A program made the position numbers and the translations under genes. A DNA stretch of 64,000 nucleotides from Actinomycetospora sp. NBRC 106375. Lineage in GTDB: Bacteria > Actinomycetota > Actinomycetes > Mycobacteriales > Pseudonocardiaceae. The notes below the pieces were generated by a model that saw only the letters and a list, made by a program, of their open reading frames with translations, made no database searches and was not told the DNA's origin. The stretch lies in NCBI RefSeq assembly GCF_030269665.1, contig NZ_BSTS01000014.1:62001-126000 (forward strand), read 5' to 3'. This document shows, in pieces, positions 42,284-49,423 of this stretch (the first letter of the stretch is position 1; each line of letters begins with the position of its first letter).

Positions 42284-43105
42284 TCAGCGCATCCAGCGGT
42301 CGGCGATCGCGTCGAGGCGCGTCAGCACGTCGCGCTCACCGCCGGGGTCCACCCAGAACGCGATCCGCTCGACCCCGACCTCGTCGAACCCGGCGACGTC
42401 GAGGGTGTCGGGGTCGGCACCGAACACCGTGAACGGCACGTCGGGACGGCCCTGGTCGGCCAGCCACGATCGCACCCGGCGGTAGTCCTCGACGTCGACG
42501 GTGTCGGGCAGCCACGCGTCGCCGTGGTCGCGCAGGCGCGCCAGCGCGGCGTCGCTGCCGCCGCCGACGTAGATCGGCGGGTGCGGCGACTGCACGGGCT
42601 TGGGCCACGAGTACACCGGGTCGAAGTCGACGTGCTCGCCGTGGAACTCGGCGCGCTCCTCGCTCCACAGGCGCGCCATCGCGGCGAGCTTCTCGTCGAG
42701 CACCCGGCCGCGCCGCCGGGGGTCGATGCCGTGGTCGCGGGCCTCCTCCCGGTTCCACCCGACGCCCACGCCGAACAGCGCGCGCCCTCCCGACACCAGG
42801 TCGAGGCTGGCGACCTGCTTGGCGGTGTGGAACACGTCGCGCTCGGCCGGCAGGGCGACCCCGGTGCCGAGGGCGAGCCGCGCGGTGGTCACGGCGACCA
42901 CCGCGAGCGTCACGAACACGTCGACGGTGCGGTAGAAGTGCCGCGGCAGATCACCGCCCCCGGGTGCGGGGCTCTCGCGGCTCGCGGGGATGTGCGAGTG
43001 CTCGGGCACGAACAGCGCGTCGAACCCCCGCTCCTCGAGCGCGGGTCCGAGCACCGCCGGAGCGATGGTCTCGTCGGTGACGAAGAGCACGACGCCGTAC
43101 TTCAC
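42284..43105 (-). CDS. LLM-class F420-dependent oxidoreductase
   Basis: A 273-residue TIM-barrel flavin/F420 oxidoreductase: KYGVVLFVTDETIAPAVLG, ALFVPEHSHIP, LALGTGVALPAERDVFHTAK, VGVGWNREEARDHGI, HPPIYVGGGSDAAL. It fits the mycobacterial-type F420 LLM group (TIGR03619-like). GTG 43105 puts the family-typical KYGV at the start; GTG 43123 overlaps the stop of the upstream membrane-protein gene (GTGA) and may be the true coupled start, adding six residues. Confidence 0.9.
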   Translation of the reverse strand: MKYGVVLFVTDETIAPAVLGPALEERGFDALFVPEHSHIPASRESPAPGGGDLPRHFYRTVDVFVTLAVVAVTTARLALGTGVALPAERDVFHTAKQVASLDLVSGGRALFGVGVGWNREEARDHGIDPRRRGRVLDEKLAAMARLWSEERAEFHGEHVDFDPVYSWPKPVQSPHPPIYVGGGSDAALARLRDHGDAWLPDTVDVEDYRRVRSWLADQGRPDVPFTVFGADPDTLDVAGFDEVGVERIAFWVDPGGERDVLTRLDAIADRWMR

Positions 43106-43119
43106 ACCGTGATGATCGC

Positions 43120-44286
43120 TCACACGGCGACGGCGCGCGCCTCGTCCGGGCGGTGATCGGCGAGCTCCCGCATCAGGGCCAGGCGGACCTTGGGCTGCTG
43201 GGACAGCGCGACCGCGAGGACGGTCAGGAGGATCCACATCCCGATGCTGCTGATGATCACGAAGATCGCCGGGAGCACCGAGCTGCCCAGGCGCTCGGCC
43301 CACTCCTGGGCCGCGAACACCCGCCAGACCAGCATGATGTTGACGAGATAGCCGATCACGTAGGACACGGCGAAGACCACGGCGAACTGCTTGAGCGTGC
43401 CGTCCTTGCGCCGGTGCCAGATCGGCTCGTCGCGGATCGGGAACAGGATGGACAGCACGTTGCCGACGCCCAGCCACAGCAGGATGAAGGAGATCATCAA
43501 AGCGCAGGCCTTGAAGAAGGCGTCGAGGTTGCCGGCCCGCCACGCCAGCAGGCCGCTGAGCAGAAAGCCGATCGGGGCGACGATGCACGCGATCGCGAGG
43601 TTCTTGGTCACCAGCAGGTGCCACAGGCGGGCGCCGCTGTCGAGAGCGGCCCGGACCCGCATGGCATCGAAGCTCATCGCGTTGAGCACGACCGCGCCGC
43701 CCATGACGACCGAGATCGCCCACAGCCCGAGGTAGGGCAGCCAGTGCTGCATCCGGTCCCACTGGAAGACCCGGATGACGCCGAGGTAGAGCAGCCCCAG
43801 GGCCAGGCTGACCGCCAGGCTCTTGACGATCGAGCGCGGCTTGCGCGAGAGCATGTACCGGACCTCGCCGCTGAGCCCGTGGGCCAGCGCAGGCCCGTGC
43901 CTACTCACCGCGTTGCGCCCGGCCAGCGGGGTGAGGCCGTTCGCCGCGGATGCCTCGGGATCGGTCTCGCCGGCGTCGATGAGCGCGAGGCGGGCGTCGA
44001 GGACCGCGAGGTGCGCGTCGAGCAGAGCGCGGCGCGCCACGGTGACCGCGGCGGCGGCCTCGGCCTCGGCGTGCGCCGCCGCGGCGAACCCCTCCGCGGA
44101 CGGGTCCGGGGGCCCCACGGTCGCGGGGGCGAGGCGGTCCATCTCCCGCTGGTCGTCGATGAGGCGCTGGACGTGACGGCGCAGCGCGTCGACGTCGTCG
44201 CGTTCCTTCCACTTCGAGGCGAGCGCCGCGCGCTCCGCGGCACTCGCACGTTCGACCAGCTCGCTCAGATCCTCCACCGCGGACAT
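43120..44286 (-). CDS. Membrane protein with N-terminal coiled coil and six TM segments
   Basis: A 388-residue protein. Residues 1-110 are charged and helical (LSELVERASAAERAALASKW, LRRHVQRLIDDQREMDRL, then an Ala/Glu-rich helix), and residues 145-385 contain about six membrane segments similar to ABC-2 permeases (LALGLLYLGVIRVF, WAISVVMGGAVVLNAM, MISFILLWLGVGNVLSILFP). No ATPase gene is adjacent. Possibly an exporter permease with a cytoplasmic dimerisation domain. Coupled to the LLM gene downstream. Confidence 0.7.
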   Translation of the reverse strand: MSAVEDLSELVERASAAERAALASKWKERDDVDALRRHVQRLIDDQREMDRLAPATVGPPDPSAEGFAAAAHAEAEAAAAVTVARRALLDAHLAVLDARLALIDAGETDPEASAANGLTPLAGRNAVSRHGPALAHGLSGEVRYMLSRKPRSIVKSLAVSLALGLLYLGVIRVFQWDRMQHWLPYLGLWAISVVMGGAVVLNAMSFDAMRVRAALDSGARLWHLLVTKNLAIACIVAPIGFLLSGLLAWRAGNLDAFFKACALMISFILLWLGVGNVLSILFPIRDEPIWHRRKDGTLKQFAVVFAVSYVIGYLVNIMLVWRVFAAQEWAERLGSSVLPAIFVIISSIGMWILLTVLAVALSQQPKVRLALMRELADHRPDEARAVAV

Positions 44287-44530
44287 GGCGACTCCTCCCG
44301 TCGGCGTCGAGAGAAGACGGGTCGGGCGGCGCTCGCATCACCCGGCGCGGATGAGACTGCCGCGGCACTGCCGCCCTCGGGTGATGTGCGTCGCACGACA
44401 GGACCAGTCGGATGACGACCAGTGCTGGCTCTCCGCGTGTCCGAGGTCCGGGCGCCGGGCATCTACCTGTGCTGAACGCCGACGTTCACGACGATCGTGG
44501 GGAGCGCATCGACCCGAGTCGAGGTGGAAG
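44287..44530. promoter_or_regulatory. Divergent intergenic region with 9-bp inverted repeat
   Basis: A 244-bp gap between the leftward membrane-protein gene and the rhodanese-like gene. CATCACCCG (44336-44344) and CGGGTGATG (44378-44386) are perfect inverted copies 33 nt apart, enclosing the smaller palindrome TGCCGCGGCA. No coding signal. Function unknown; an operator pair or a structured leader are both possible. Confidence 0.4.
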
Positions 44531-44923
44531 GTGATCCAGGACCTGCCCGTGGCCGACCTGGCGGCCGGCCTCGAGGCCCGCTCCGTCGTCCTGCTCGACG
44601 TCCGACCGGTCGAGGACGTCGCCGCGGGGCACATCCCCGGTTCGTGGCCCGTCGCCCTGGCCGTCCTGCCCCTGCGTCTCCGCGACGTCGACGACCCGCT
44701 CCAGGTCCGGCTGCGGACCTCCGCGGCCCTCGTCGCCCTGGTCGCCGGCGACGAGGGCCGGCTCGCCGCCGCGCGGGCGCTTCTCGCCGAGATCGGTGTC
44801 GAGGCCGTCGGCGTGACCGGCGAGGTCGTCGCGTGGAGCCGGGCCGGGCGGCCCCTCAACCGCGGCCGGATCGACGTCGAGGACCCCGCCGAACGGATGG
44901 GTCGCCCGACGGTGGACGGCTAG
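44531..44923 (+). CDS. Rhodanese-like protein without catalytic cysteine
   Basis: A 130-residue rhodanese-fold protein: VVLLDVRPVEDVAAGHIPGSWPVAL is the family N-terminal signature. Where active rhodaneses carry Cys in CxxGxR, this one reads VALVAGDEGRLAAARAL, and the protein contains no Cys, so sulfur transfer is excluded; a binding or regulatory role is more likely. GTG 44531 follows a GGTGGAAG ribosome site. It is the first of a run of signalling genes. Confidence 0.75.
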   Translation: MIQDLPVADLAAGLEARSVVLLDVRPVEDVAAGHIPGSWPVALAVLPLRLRDVDDPLQVRLRTSAALVALVAGDEGRLAAARALLAEIGVEAVGVTGEVVAWSRAGRPLNRGRIDVEDPAERMGRPTVDG

Positions 44924-44960
44924 TTCCGAGGAGAGCGCCGACACCGGAAGGGAGGTAGCC

Positions 44961-45941
44961 GTGCTGGACGTCGCGTCCGTGAGGCGCACAGAGCTCGACA
45001 CCACCGACCCCGACATGGCCCGCCAGTGGATCGCCGACGCCTACACCGAGGTCGCACCGCGGCTCTCGGGCGACCTTGCGGACTTCCGGATGCGTGTGAC
45101 CTCCCTGGTGACCGACCGGTTCCGGATCGACGACCTGGTGCACACCATGCGCGGCGAGACCGATACCGCGCCCTACCAGAGCCTCGTCGTCCACCGGGTG
45201 CGGTCCGGCTGCTCCCGGACGGCCATGGGATCGCGCTCGACGACCTGCCGGGCCGGGGACATCAGCCTGATGGATCCGTGTCGTGCCGGCACGTCCGCAT
45301 GGGATCCCATCGATCTCGAGTCGGTCGCCCTCGACCTGCGAGGTGTGCAGGTGGTGGGCGCGGAGCTGAGCGGGCTGCCGGCCGATCGTGTCCGGTTCGG
45401 GCTGTGCGAGCCCCTCGACGGCGCGCTCCGGTCGTACTGGGCACGGACCGTCGACCACGTCCGGTACCACGTCCTCGTCGACGAGCAGGTGGTCGCTTCG
45501 CCGCTGGTGCGCGCCGAGGCGTTCCGCCAGCTCGCCACGGCCGCGCTGGCGGCGTTCCCGAACAGCGCTCTCGACGCCCTCCACGACCCTCTCGGGCCGC
45601 CGCCGGGGAACGGGGACCCGGCCACGGTCCGCCGGGCGATCGAGTTCATGGACGCCAACGCCCATCGCGAGATCGACATCACGCAGATCGCCGCGGCCGC
45701 CCGCATCGGTCCGCGCGGACTCCAGCACGCGTTCCGCCGCCACCGCGGGCAGTCCCCGCTGGAGTACCTGCGGATGGTGCGGATGGACGCCGCCCACCGT
45801 GACCTGCAGGATGCCGACCCGACCCGCGGCGACACCGTCGGGGCCATCGTCGCGAAGTGGGGCTTCGCCAATCCCGGCCGGTTCGCGGTCGACTACCGCC
45901 GCGTCCACGGGCGCTCCCCGAGCGACACCCTGCGCCGGTGA
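44961..45941 (+). CDS. AraC family transcriptional regulator
   Basis: A 326-residue regulator. Residues 1-190 form an AraC-binding-like (PF14525-type) sensor domain (YTEVAPRLSGDLADFRMRV, SLVVHRVRSGC, RAGDISLMDPCR). The C-terminal HTH_18 at about 225-325 has ITQIAAAARIGPRGLQHAFRR and VGAIVAKWGFANPGRFAVDY. This DNA-binding half is closely similar to that of the ANTAR-AraC protein at 48216, so the two are paralogues and may share sites. GGGAGG precedes GTG 44961. Confidence 0.9.
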   Translation: MLDVASVRRTELDTTDPDMARQWIADAYTEVAPRLSGDLADFRMRVTSLVTDRFRIDDLVHTMRGETDTAPYQSLVVHRVRSGCSRTAMGSRSTTCRAGDISLMDPCRAGTSAWDPIDLESVALDLRGVQVVGAELSGLPADRVRFGLCEPLDGALRSYWARTVDHVRYHVLVDEQVVASPLVRAEAFRQLATAALAAFPNSALDALHDPLGPPPGNGDPATVRRAIEFMDANAHREIDITQIAAAARIGPRGLQHAFRRHRGQSPLEYLRMVRMDAAHRDLQDADPTRGDTVGAIVAKWGFANPGRFAVDYRRVHGRSPSDTLRR

Positions 45942-45969
45942 CCGGGACGGGGGCGGGGAGCTCGGCTCC

Positions 45970-45999
45970 TTGACCGGAGCGTCGCCGACAGAGGACAGT
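45970..45999 (+). promoter_or_regulatory. Candidate promoter for GAF gene
   Basis: TTGACC (45970-45975), 18 bp, GACAGT (45994-45999), about 97 bp upstream of the GAF-protein ATG. A GGAC/GTCC inverted pair lies just downstream (about 46014-46040). Weak but the only promoter-like pattern in this 155-bp gap. Confidence 0.35.
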
Positions 46000-46096
46000 G
46001 CGTGGTCGCAGTTCGGACAGTTCCGTCGGCATCCGTCCTGACCACCATGGACGAGCACGTCCCGATCACCGCTCCCCGCGGTCGGAGAGGGTCGCC

Positions 46097-46732
46097 ATGA
46101 CCGTGGACACTCTCGTCGCCCACCTGCGTCGCAGCGGCACCGCCCTGAACGACGCCACGCTGGTCCGCCATCACGAGAGCGCCCTGACGCGCATCGTGTC
46201 CGCCGCCCTCACGGCCGTCCCGGCGGCGGCGTCCGCGGGGCTGAGCCTGGCCGACGGCCGGTATGGCGCCGCCGGGGACCCCGCGTCCCCCGCCGTCGTC
46301 GGCCCGCTGGACACCCTCCAGGCCGAACTGGGCGACGGCCCGGCCATGACCGTGCTGGCGCGGGCGCCGTTGGACGGCCTCGTCGTGGTCGACGACTTCG
46401 CCGGCGACGACCGGCGCCGGTGGCCGGCGTTCTCGGCGCACGCGCTCGACGCCGGGTACCGCTCGATGCTGTCGATCCTGCTCGAGGTCGGCGGCGTGCC
46501 CCGCGCCGCGCTGAACCTGTACGGCCGGGAGCCTCGCATGTTCGGCGCGCAGGCCCGCCGGGCGGGCGGCCTGTTCGCCGTGACGGCCGGGATGCTGCTC
46601 CTGGCCGCCGAGCAGACCGCTCCGCCGAGCCGGCGCGTCGAGGCCCCACCCCGGATCGAGAACCCGCTCGCCGGGACGGCGCGCTGGGTCGACGAGCAGT
46701 GCGGCGTCACCGACGCCCCCACCACACGCTAG
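46097..46732 (+). CDS. GAF-domain protein (ANTAR-less)
   Basis: A 211-residue protein whose residues 20-165 form a GAF domain of the type found in actinobacterial GAF-ANTAR regulators: SAALTAVPAAASAGLSLADG, LDTLQAELGDGPAMTVLA, YRSMLSILLEVGGVPRAALNLYG. The usual C-terminal ANTAR domain is absent, replaced by a short Pro/Arg-rich tail. It may bind a ligand and act on another protein, for example the ANTAR-AraC regulator two genes downstream. GGAGAGG precedes ATG 46097. Confidence 0.82.
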   Translation: MTVDTLVAHLRRSGTALNDATLVRHHESALTRIVSAALTAVPAAASAGLSLADGRYGAAGDPASPAVVGPLDTLQAELGDGPAMTVLARAPLDGLVVVDDFAGDDRRRWPAFSAHALDAGYRSMLSILLEVGGVPRAALNLYGREPRMFGAQARRAGGLFAVTAGMLLLAAEQTAPPSRRVEAPPRIENPLAGTARWVDEQCGVTDAPTTR

Positions 46733-46835
46733 CGCCGGGCCTCCGGCCCGCCGGTGACCTTCGTCCCCTGTCGCCGGCCGCCGACGTCGGCCAAGGTCGA
46801 GCCGGAAGCCGCGGTCGACGAGCGAGGAGTTCCAC

Positions 46836-48125
46836 GTGCCCGAGGGACAGGTCGTGCTCGACCACGCACGGCTGATCGACGGGAGGGGCGGCGACCCCGT
46901 CGAGGACGCCGCCCTGCTCGTCGACGGGACCCGGGTGTCGTGGGTGGGCCCCGCCACCGAGCTCCCGGCCGACCACGAGGGCGTCCGTCGCCTGGACCTC
47001 GCCGGCCGCACCGTGTGTCCGGGCTTCATCGACGCCCACGTGCACTTCGCCCTGCCGGGCCGGCACGGCAGCCCGCTGGAGGGGCTGCAGGAGCCGCCGA
47101 GCTACCGGGTGCTGAAGGTGCTGGAGCGGCTGCGCACGACGCTGGAGAACGGCGTGACGACGGCCCGGGACCTCCTGGGCCTCGACGCCGGGTTCCGGCG
47201 CGCGGTCGCGGAGCGCCGCATCCCCGGCCCCCGCCTGCTCGTCTCGATCGCGATGCTCAGCCAGCGGGGCGGCCACGGCGACTTCACCACCCCGTCGGGC
47301 ATCGACGGGCTGGCCGCCGCCGTCGCGTTCCCCGGGAGCCCCTCGAACCTCGTCGACTCGGTCGACGCGATGCGCCTGCGGGTGCGCGAGCTCGTCGCGA
47401 GCGGCGCGGACTGCATCAAGCTCGCCTCCAGCGGGGGCGTCACCTCGCCCCACGACCAGCCCGAGTGGCTGGGGCTGCGGCCGGAGATGATCCGCGCGGC
47501 CGTCGAGGAGGCGCAGGCCTACGGCGGGCTGCCGGTGGCCGTGCACGCGATGGGGCGACCGGGCATCGAGGCGGCCGTGCGCGCCGGGGTGTCGAGCATC
47601 GAGCACGGTTACGCCCTCGACGACGAGCTGCGTGCCGAGATGGTCGAGCGTGGGCAGTTCCTCGCGCCCACGCTGCTCGAGACGATGACCGAGCCCGACC
47701 CCGCCCGCAGCGCGCCGGGCACCTACGAGAAGGCGGTGCGCTGGCACCGCGTGGCCCACGAGTCGGCGGCGCGCTCGGTCGAGGCCGGCGTGCGCATCGT
47801 GCTCGGCACGGACGCGGGGATCACCCCCGACCACGGGACCAACCTCGGGGAGCTGGACCTGCTCGTGCGGCTCGGCGGGTTGACACCGCTGCAGGCGATC
47901 TCCGCGGGCACGCGGAACGCCGCCGAGCTGTGCGGGGTCGGCGACGTCACCGGGACGCTGGAGGCCGGGAAGGCCGCGGACCTCGTCGTGACCGATGTCG
48001 ACCCGCTGACCGACATCGCCGCGCTGGCGGATCCCGCGCACGTCCTCACTGTCGTCAGGGACGGCCGTGTGGCCATCGACCGCGGCGGTGTCCTCGGCGG
48101 GGCGCTGCCCCCGCTGTGTCCCTGA
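46836..48125 (+). CDS. Metal-dependent amidohydrolase (imidazolonepropionase-like)
   Basis: A 429-residue amidohydrolase with a complete binuclear site: HVH in PGFIDAHVHF, carboxylated Lys in DCIKLASSGG, His in VAVHAMG, His in SIEHGYALDD and Asp in VLGTDAGITPDH. Resembles Xaa-Pro dipeptidase-like amidohydrolases acting on cyclic amides or N-acyl amino acids. GTG 46836 follows CGAGGAG. It is an enzyme set among regulators, and could be a target of the flanking AraC proteins. Confidence 0.9.
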   Translation: MPEGQVVLDHARLIDGRGGDPVEDAALLVDGTRVSWVGPATELPADHEGVRRLDLAGRTVCPGFIDAHVHFALPGRHGSPLEGLQEPPSYRVLKVLERLRTTLENGVTTARDLLGLDAGFRRAVAERRIPGPRLLVSIAMLSQRGGHGDFTTPSGIDGLAAAVAFPGSPSNLVDSVDAMRLRVRELVASGADCIKLASSGGVTSPHDQPEWLGLRPEMIRAAVEEAQAYGGLPVAVHAMGRPGIEAAVRAGVSSIEHGYALDDELRAEMVERGQFLAPTLLETMTEPDPARSAPGTYEKAVRWHRVAHESAARSVEAGVRIVLGTDAGITPDHGTNLGELDLLVRLGGLTPLQAISAGTRNAAELCGVGDVTGTLEAGKAADLVVTDVDPLTDIAALADPAHVLTVVRDGRVAIDRGGVLGGALPPLCP

Positions 48126-48215
48126 ATCGCAGCCACGCCGATCGCTGCGGGGCCTGACAGCGGGGGGCGTGGTGTGTCAGGGTCGATCCAGGTCGTCGGA
48201 CGTGAGGAGGGTGAC

Positions 48216-48944
48216 ATGACGGCACCTCCGGATCCCGTGGACGTGGCGACCGGCGTGCTCATGGAGCGCTACCACCAGGACCTGGACGCGGCCTCGACGA
48301 TGCTGCGGAAGCTGGCCGAGAACAGCGGGCGCGACGTCGCCGAGTTCGCGGGGGGGTTGCTGAGTGACGCCCCCGAGGGGACCGCCGGCGCGGAACCGTC
48401 CGTGGTGGCCCGCGCCGTGGCGTTCATCCATGCCAACGCCCACCGCCCGATCGGGATCGCCGACATCGCCGGGGCCGCCCAGATCGGGGTCCGCGGGCTG
48501 CAGCACGCCTTCCGCCGGCACCGTCACCAGACACCGATGAGCTACCTGCGCCAGGTCCGGATGGAGGGCGCGCACCGCGATCTCGTGACGGGCGACCCCG
48601 CCCGTAGGGACACCGTGGGCGCCATCGCCGTGCGCTGGGGGTTCAAGAGCCCCGGGAGGTTCGCGGTCGAGTACCGGCAGATTCACGGGACCTCTCCCGG
48701 CGAGGCCCTCCGGGGTCACGAGGCGGCACCGGACGACCGTTCCGCCGTCCTCGCCCGCGTCGACGAGGCGCGACGCCGCGCCGAGCTGCTCACCGACCTG
48801 GCGTCCGAGGCGACGACTCAGGCCCTCCTCGCCCGGAACGGAGCCCGGAGCGTCGCCCTCTCGCCGTCCACCGAGGCCCGCCTGTACCTGATGCTCGGAG
48901 CATCGGGCGCGGCCGCGGAGGACACTGCCCCCGTGCCGGATTAG
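48216..48944 (+). CDS. ANTAR-AraC fusion regulator
   Basis: A 242-residue protein. Residues about 8-48 (VDVATGVLMERYHQDLDAAS, then MLRKLAENSGRDVAEFAGGL) match the RNA-binding ANTAR helices, with the usual preceding coiled-coil helix missing. Residues about 62-162 are an AraC HTH_18 (IADIAGAAQIGVRGLQHAFR, VGAIAVRWGFKSPGRFAVEY), paralogous to that at 44961. A charged helical tail follows. ANTAR normally follows GAF or receiver domains and acts on mRNA; joined to a DNA-binding domain it is unusual. ATG 48216 has GAGGAGGG five bases upstream. Confidence 0.85.
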   Translation: MTAPPDPVDVATGVLMERYHQDLDAASTMLRKLAENSGRDVAEFAGGLLSDAPEGTAGAEPSVVARAVAFIHANAHRPIGIADIAGAAQIGVRGLQHAFRRHRHQTPMSYLRQVRMEGAHRDLVTGDPARRDTVGAIAVRWGFKSPGRFAVEYRQIHGTSPGEALRGHEAAPDDRSAVLARVDEARRRAELLTDLASEATTQALLARNGARSVALSPSTEARLYLMLGASGAAAEDTAPVPD

Positions 48945-49384
48945 AGCTCGGCCTCGTCCTCACTCGCCAGGGCACTGGCGCCGGCCTGCTGATCGATCTC
49001 ACGCTGTTCCCGGTCGCCCAGGTCCCGGAAGCGGCGCAGCATCTCCCGTGACCGGGCGATGCGGTCGTGGGCGCGACCGATGGCCTGCTGATCCCGCTCG
49101 AGCACCTGCTCGGCCTGCTCGACAAGCCCGGAGACGTTCAGCCCGATCGCCCTGGCCGTGGCGTTCAGCCGGGCCTCCCGCTCGTCGGCCCGCGCGTCGC
49201 GGTCGTCGGCCGCGTGCTCCCGGAGGTCCGCGTCGGTCTCGCGCCGGTCGGCCAGGAGCTCGCGGCGGTCCGCCGCCTGGTCGCGGGCATCGGCGCGCGC
49301 CTCCTGCTCGTCCATGAGCTGCTGGCGCCGCCGGAGCGGGTCGTCCTCACCACGTCCGGGCACCGCCGGAGTGGTGTCACGCAT
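48941..49384 (-). CDS. Highly charged coiled-coil protein
   Basis: A 147-residue, almost wholly helical protein rich in Arg, Asp, Glu and Ala, with an imperfect seven-residue pattern (ARADARDQAADRRELLADRR, ADLREHAADDRDARADERE). No membrane segment. Similar charged-repeat proteins occur in actinobacterial GAF/ANTAR and PP2C stress loci. It is the last gene of the cheB-cheR operon (39-bp gap after cheR) and its stop overlaps that of the converging ANTAR-AraC gene by four bases. Confidence 0.72.
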   Translation of the reverse strand: MRDTTPAVPGRGEDDPLRRRQQLMDEQEARADARDQAADRRELLADRRETDADLREHAADDRDARADEREARLNATARAIGLNVSGLVEQAEQVLERDQQAIGRAHDRIARSREMLRRFRDLGDREQREIDQQAGASALASEDEAEL

Positions 49385-49423
49385 GCCTGGACTCTACGGA
49401 CACGGACCGTGTGGTGTCACTGC

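Noticed and set aside
43106-43762. N-terminal extension of the LLM oxidoreductase
   Set aside because: Would run antisense-frame through the membrane-protein gene; family proteins begin at KYGV.
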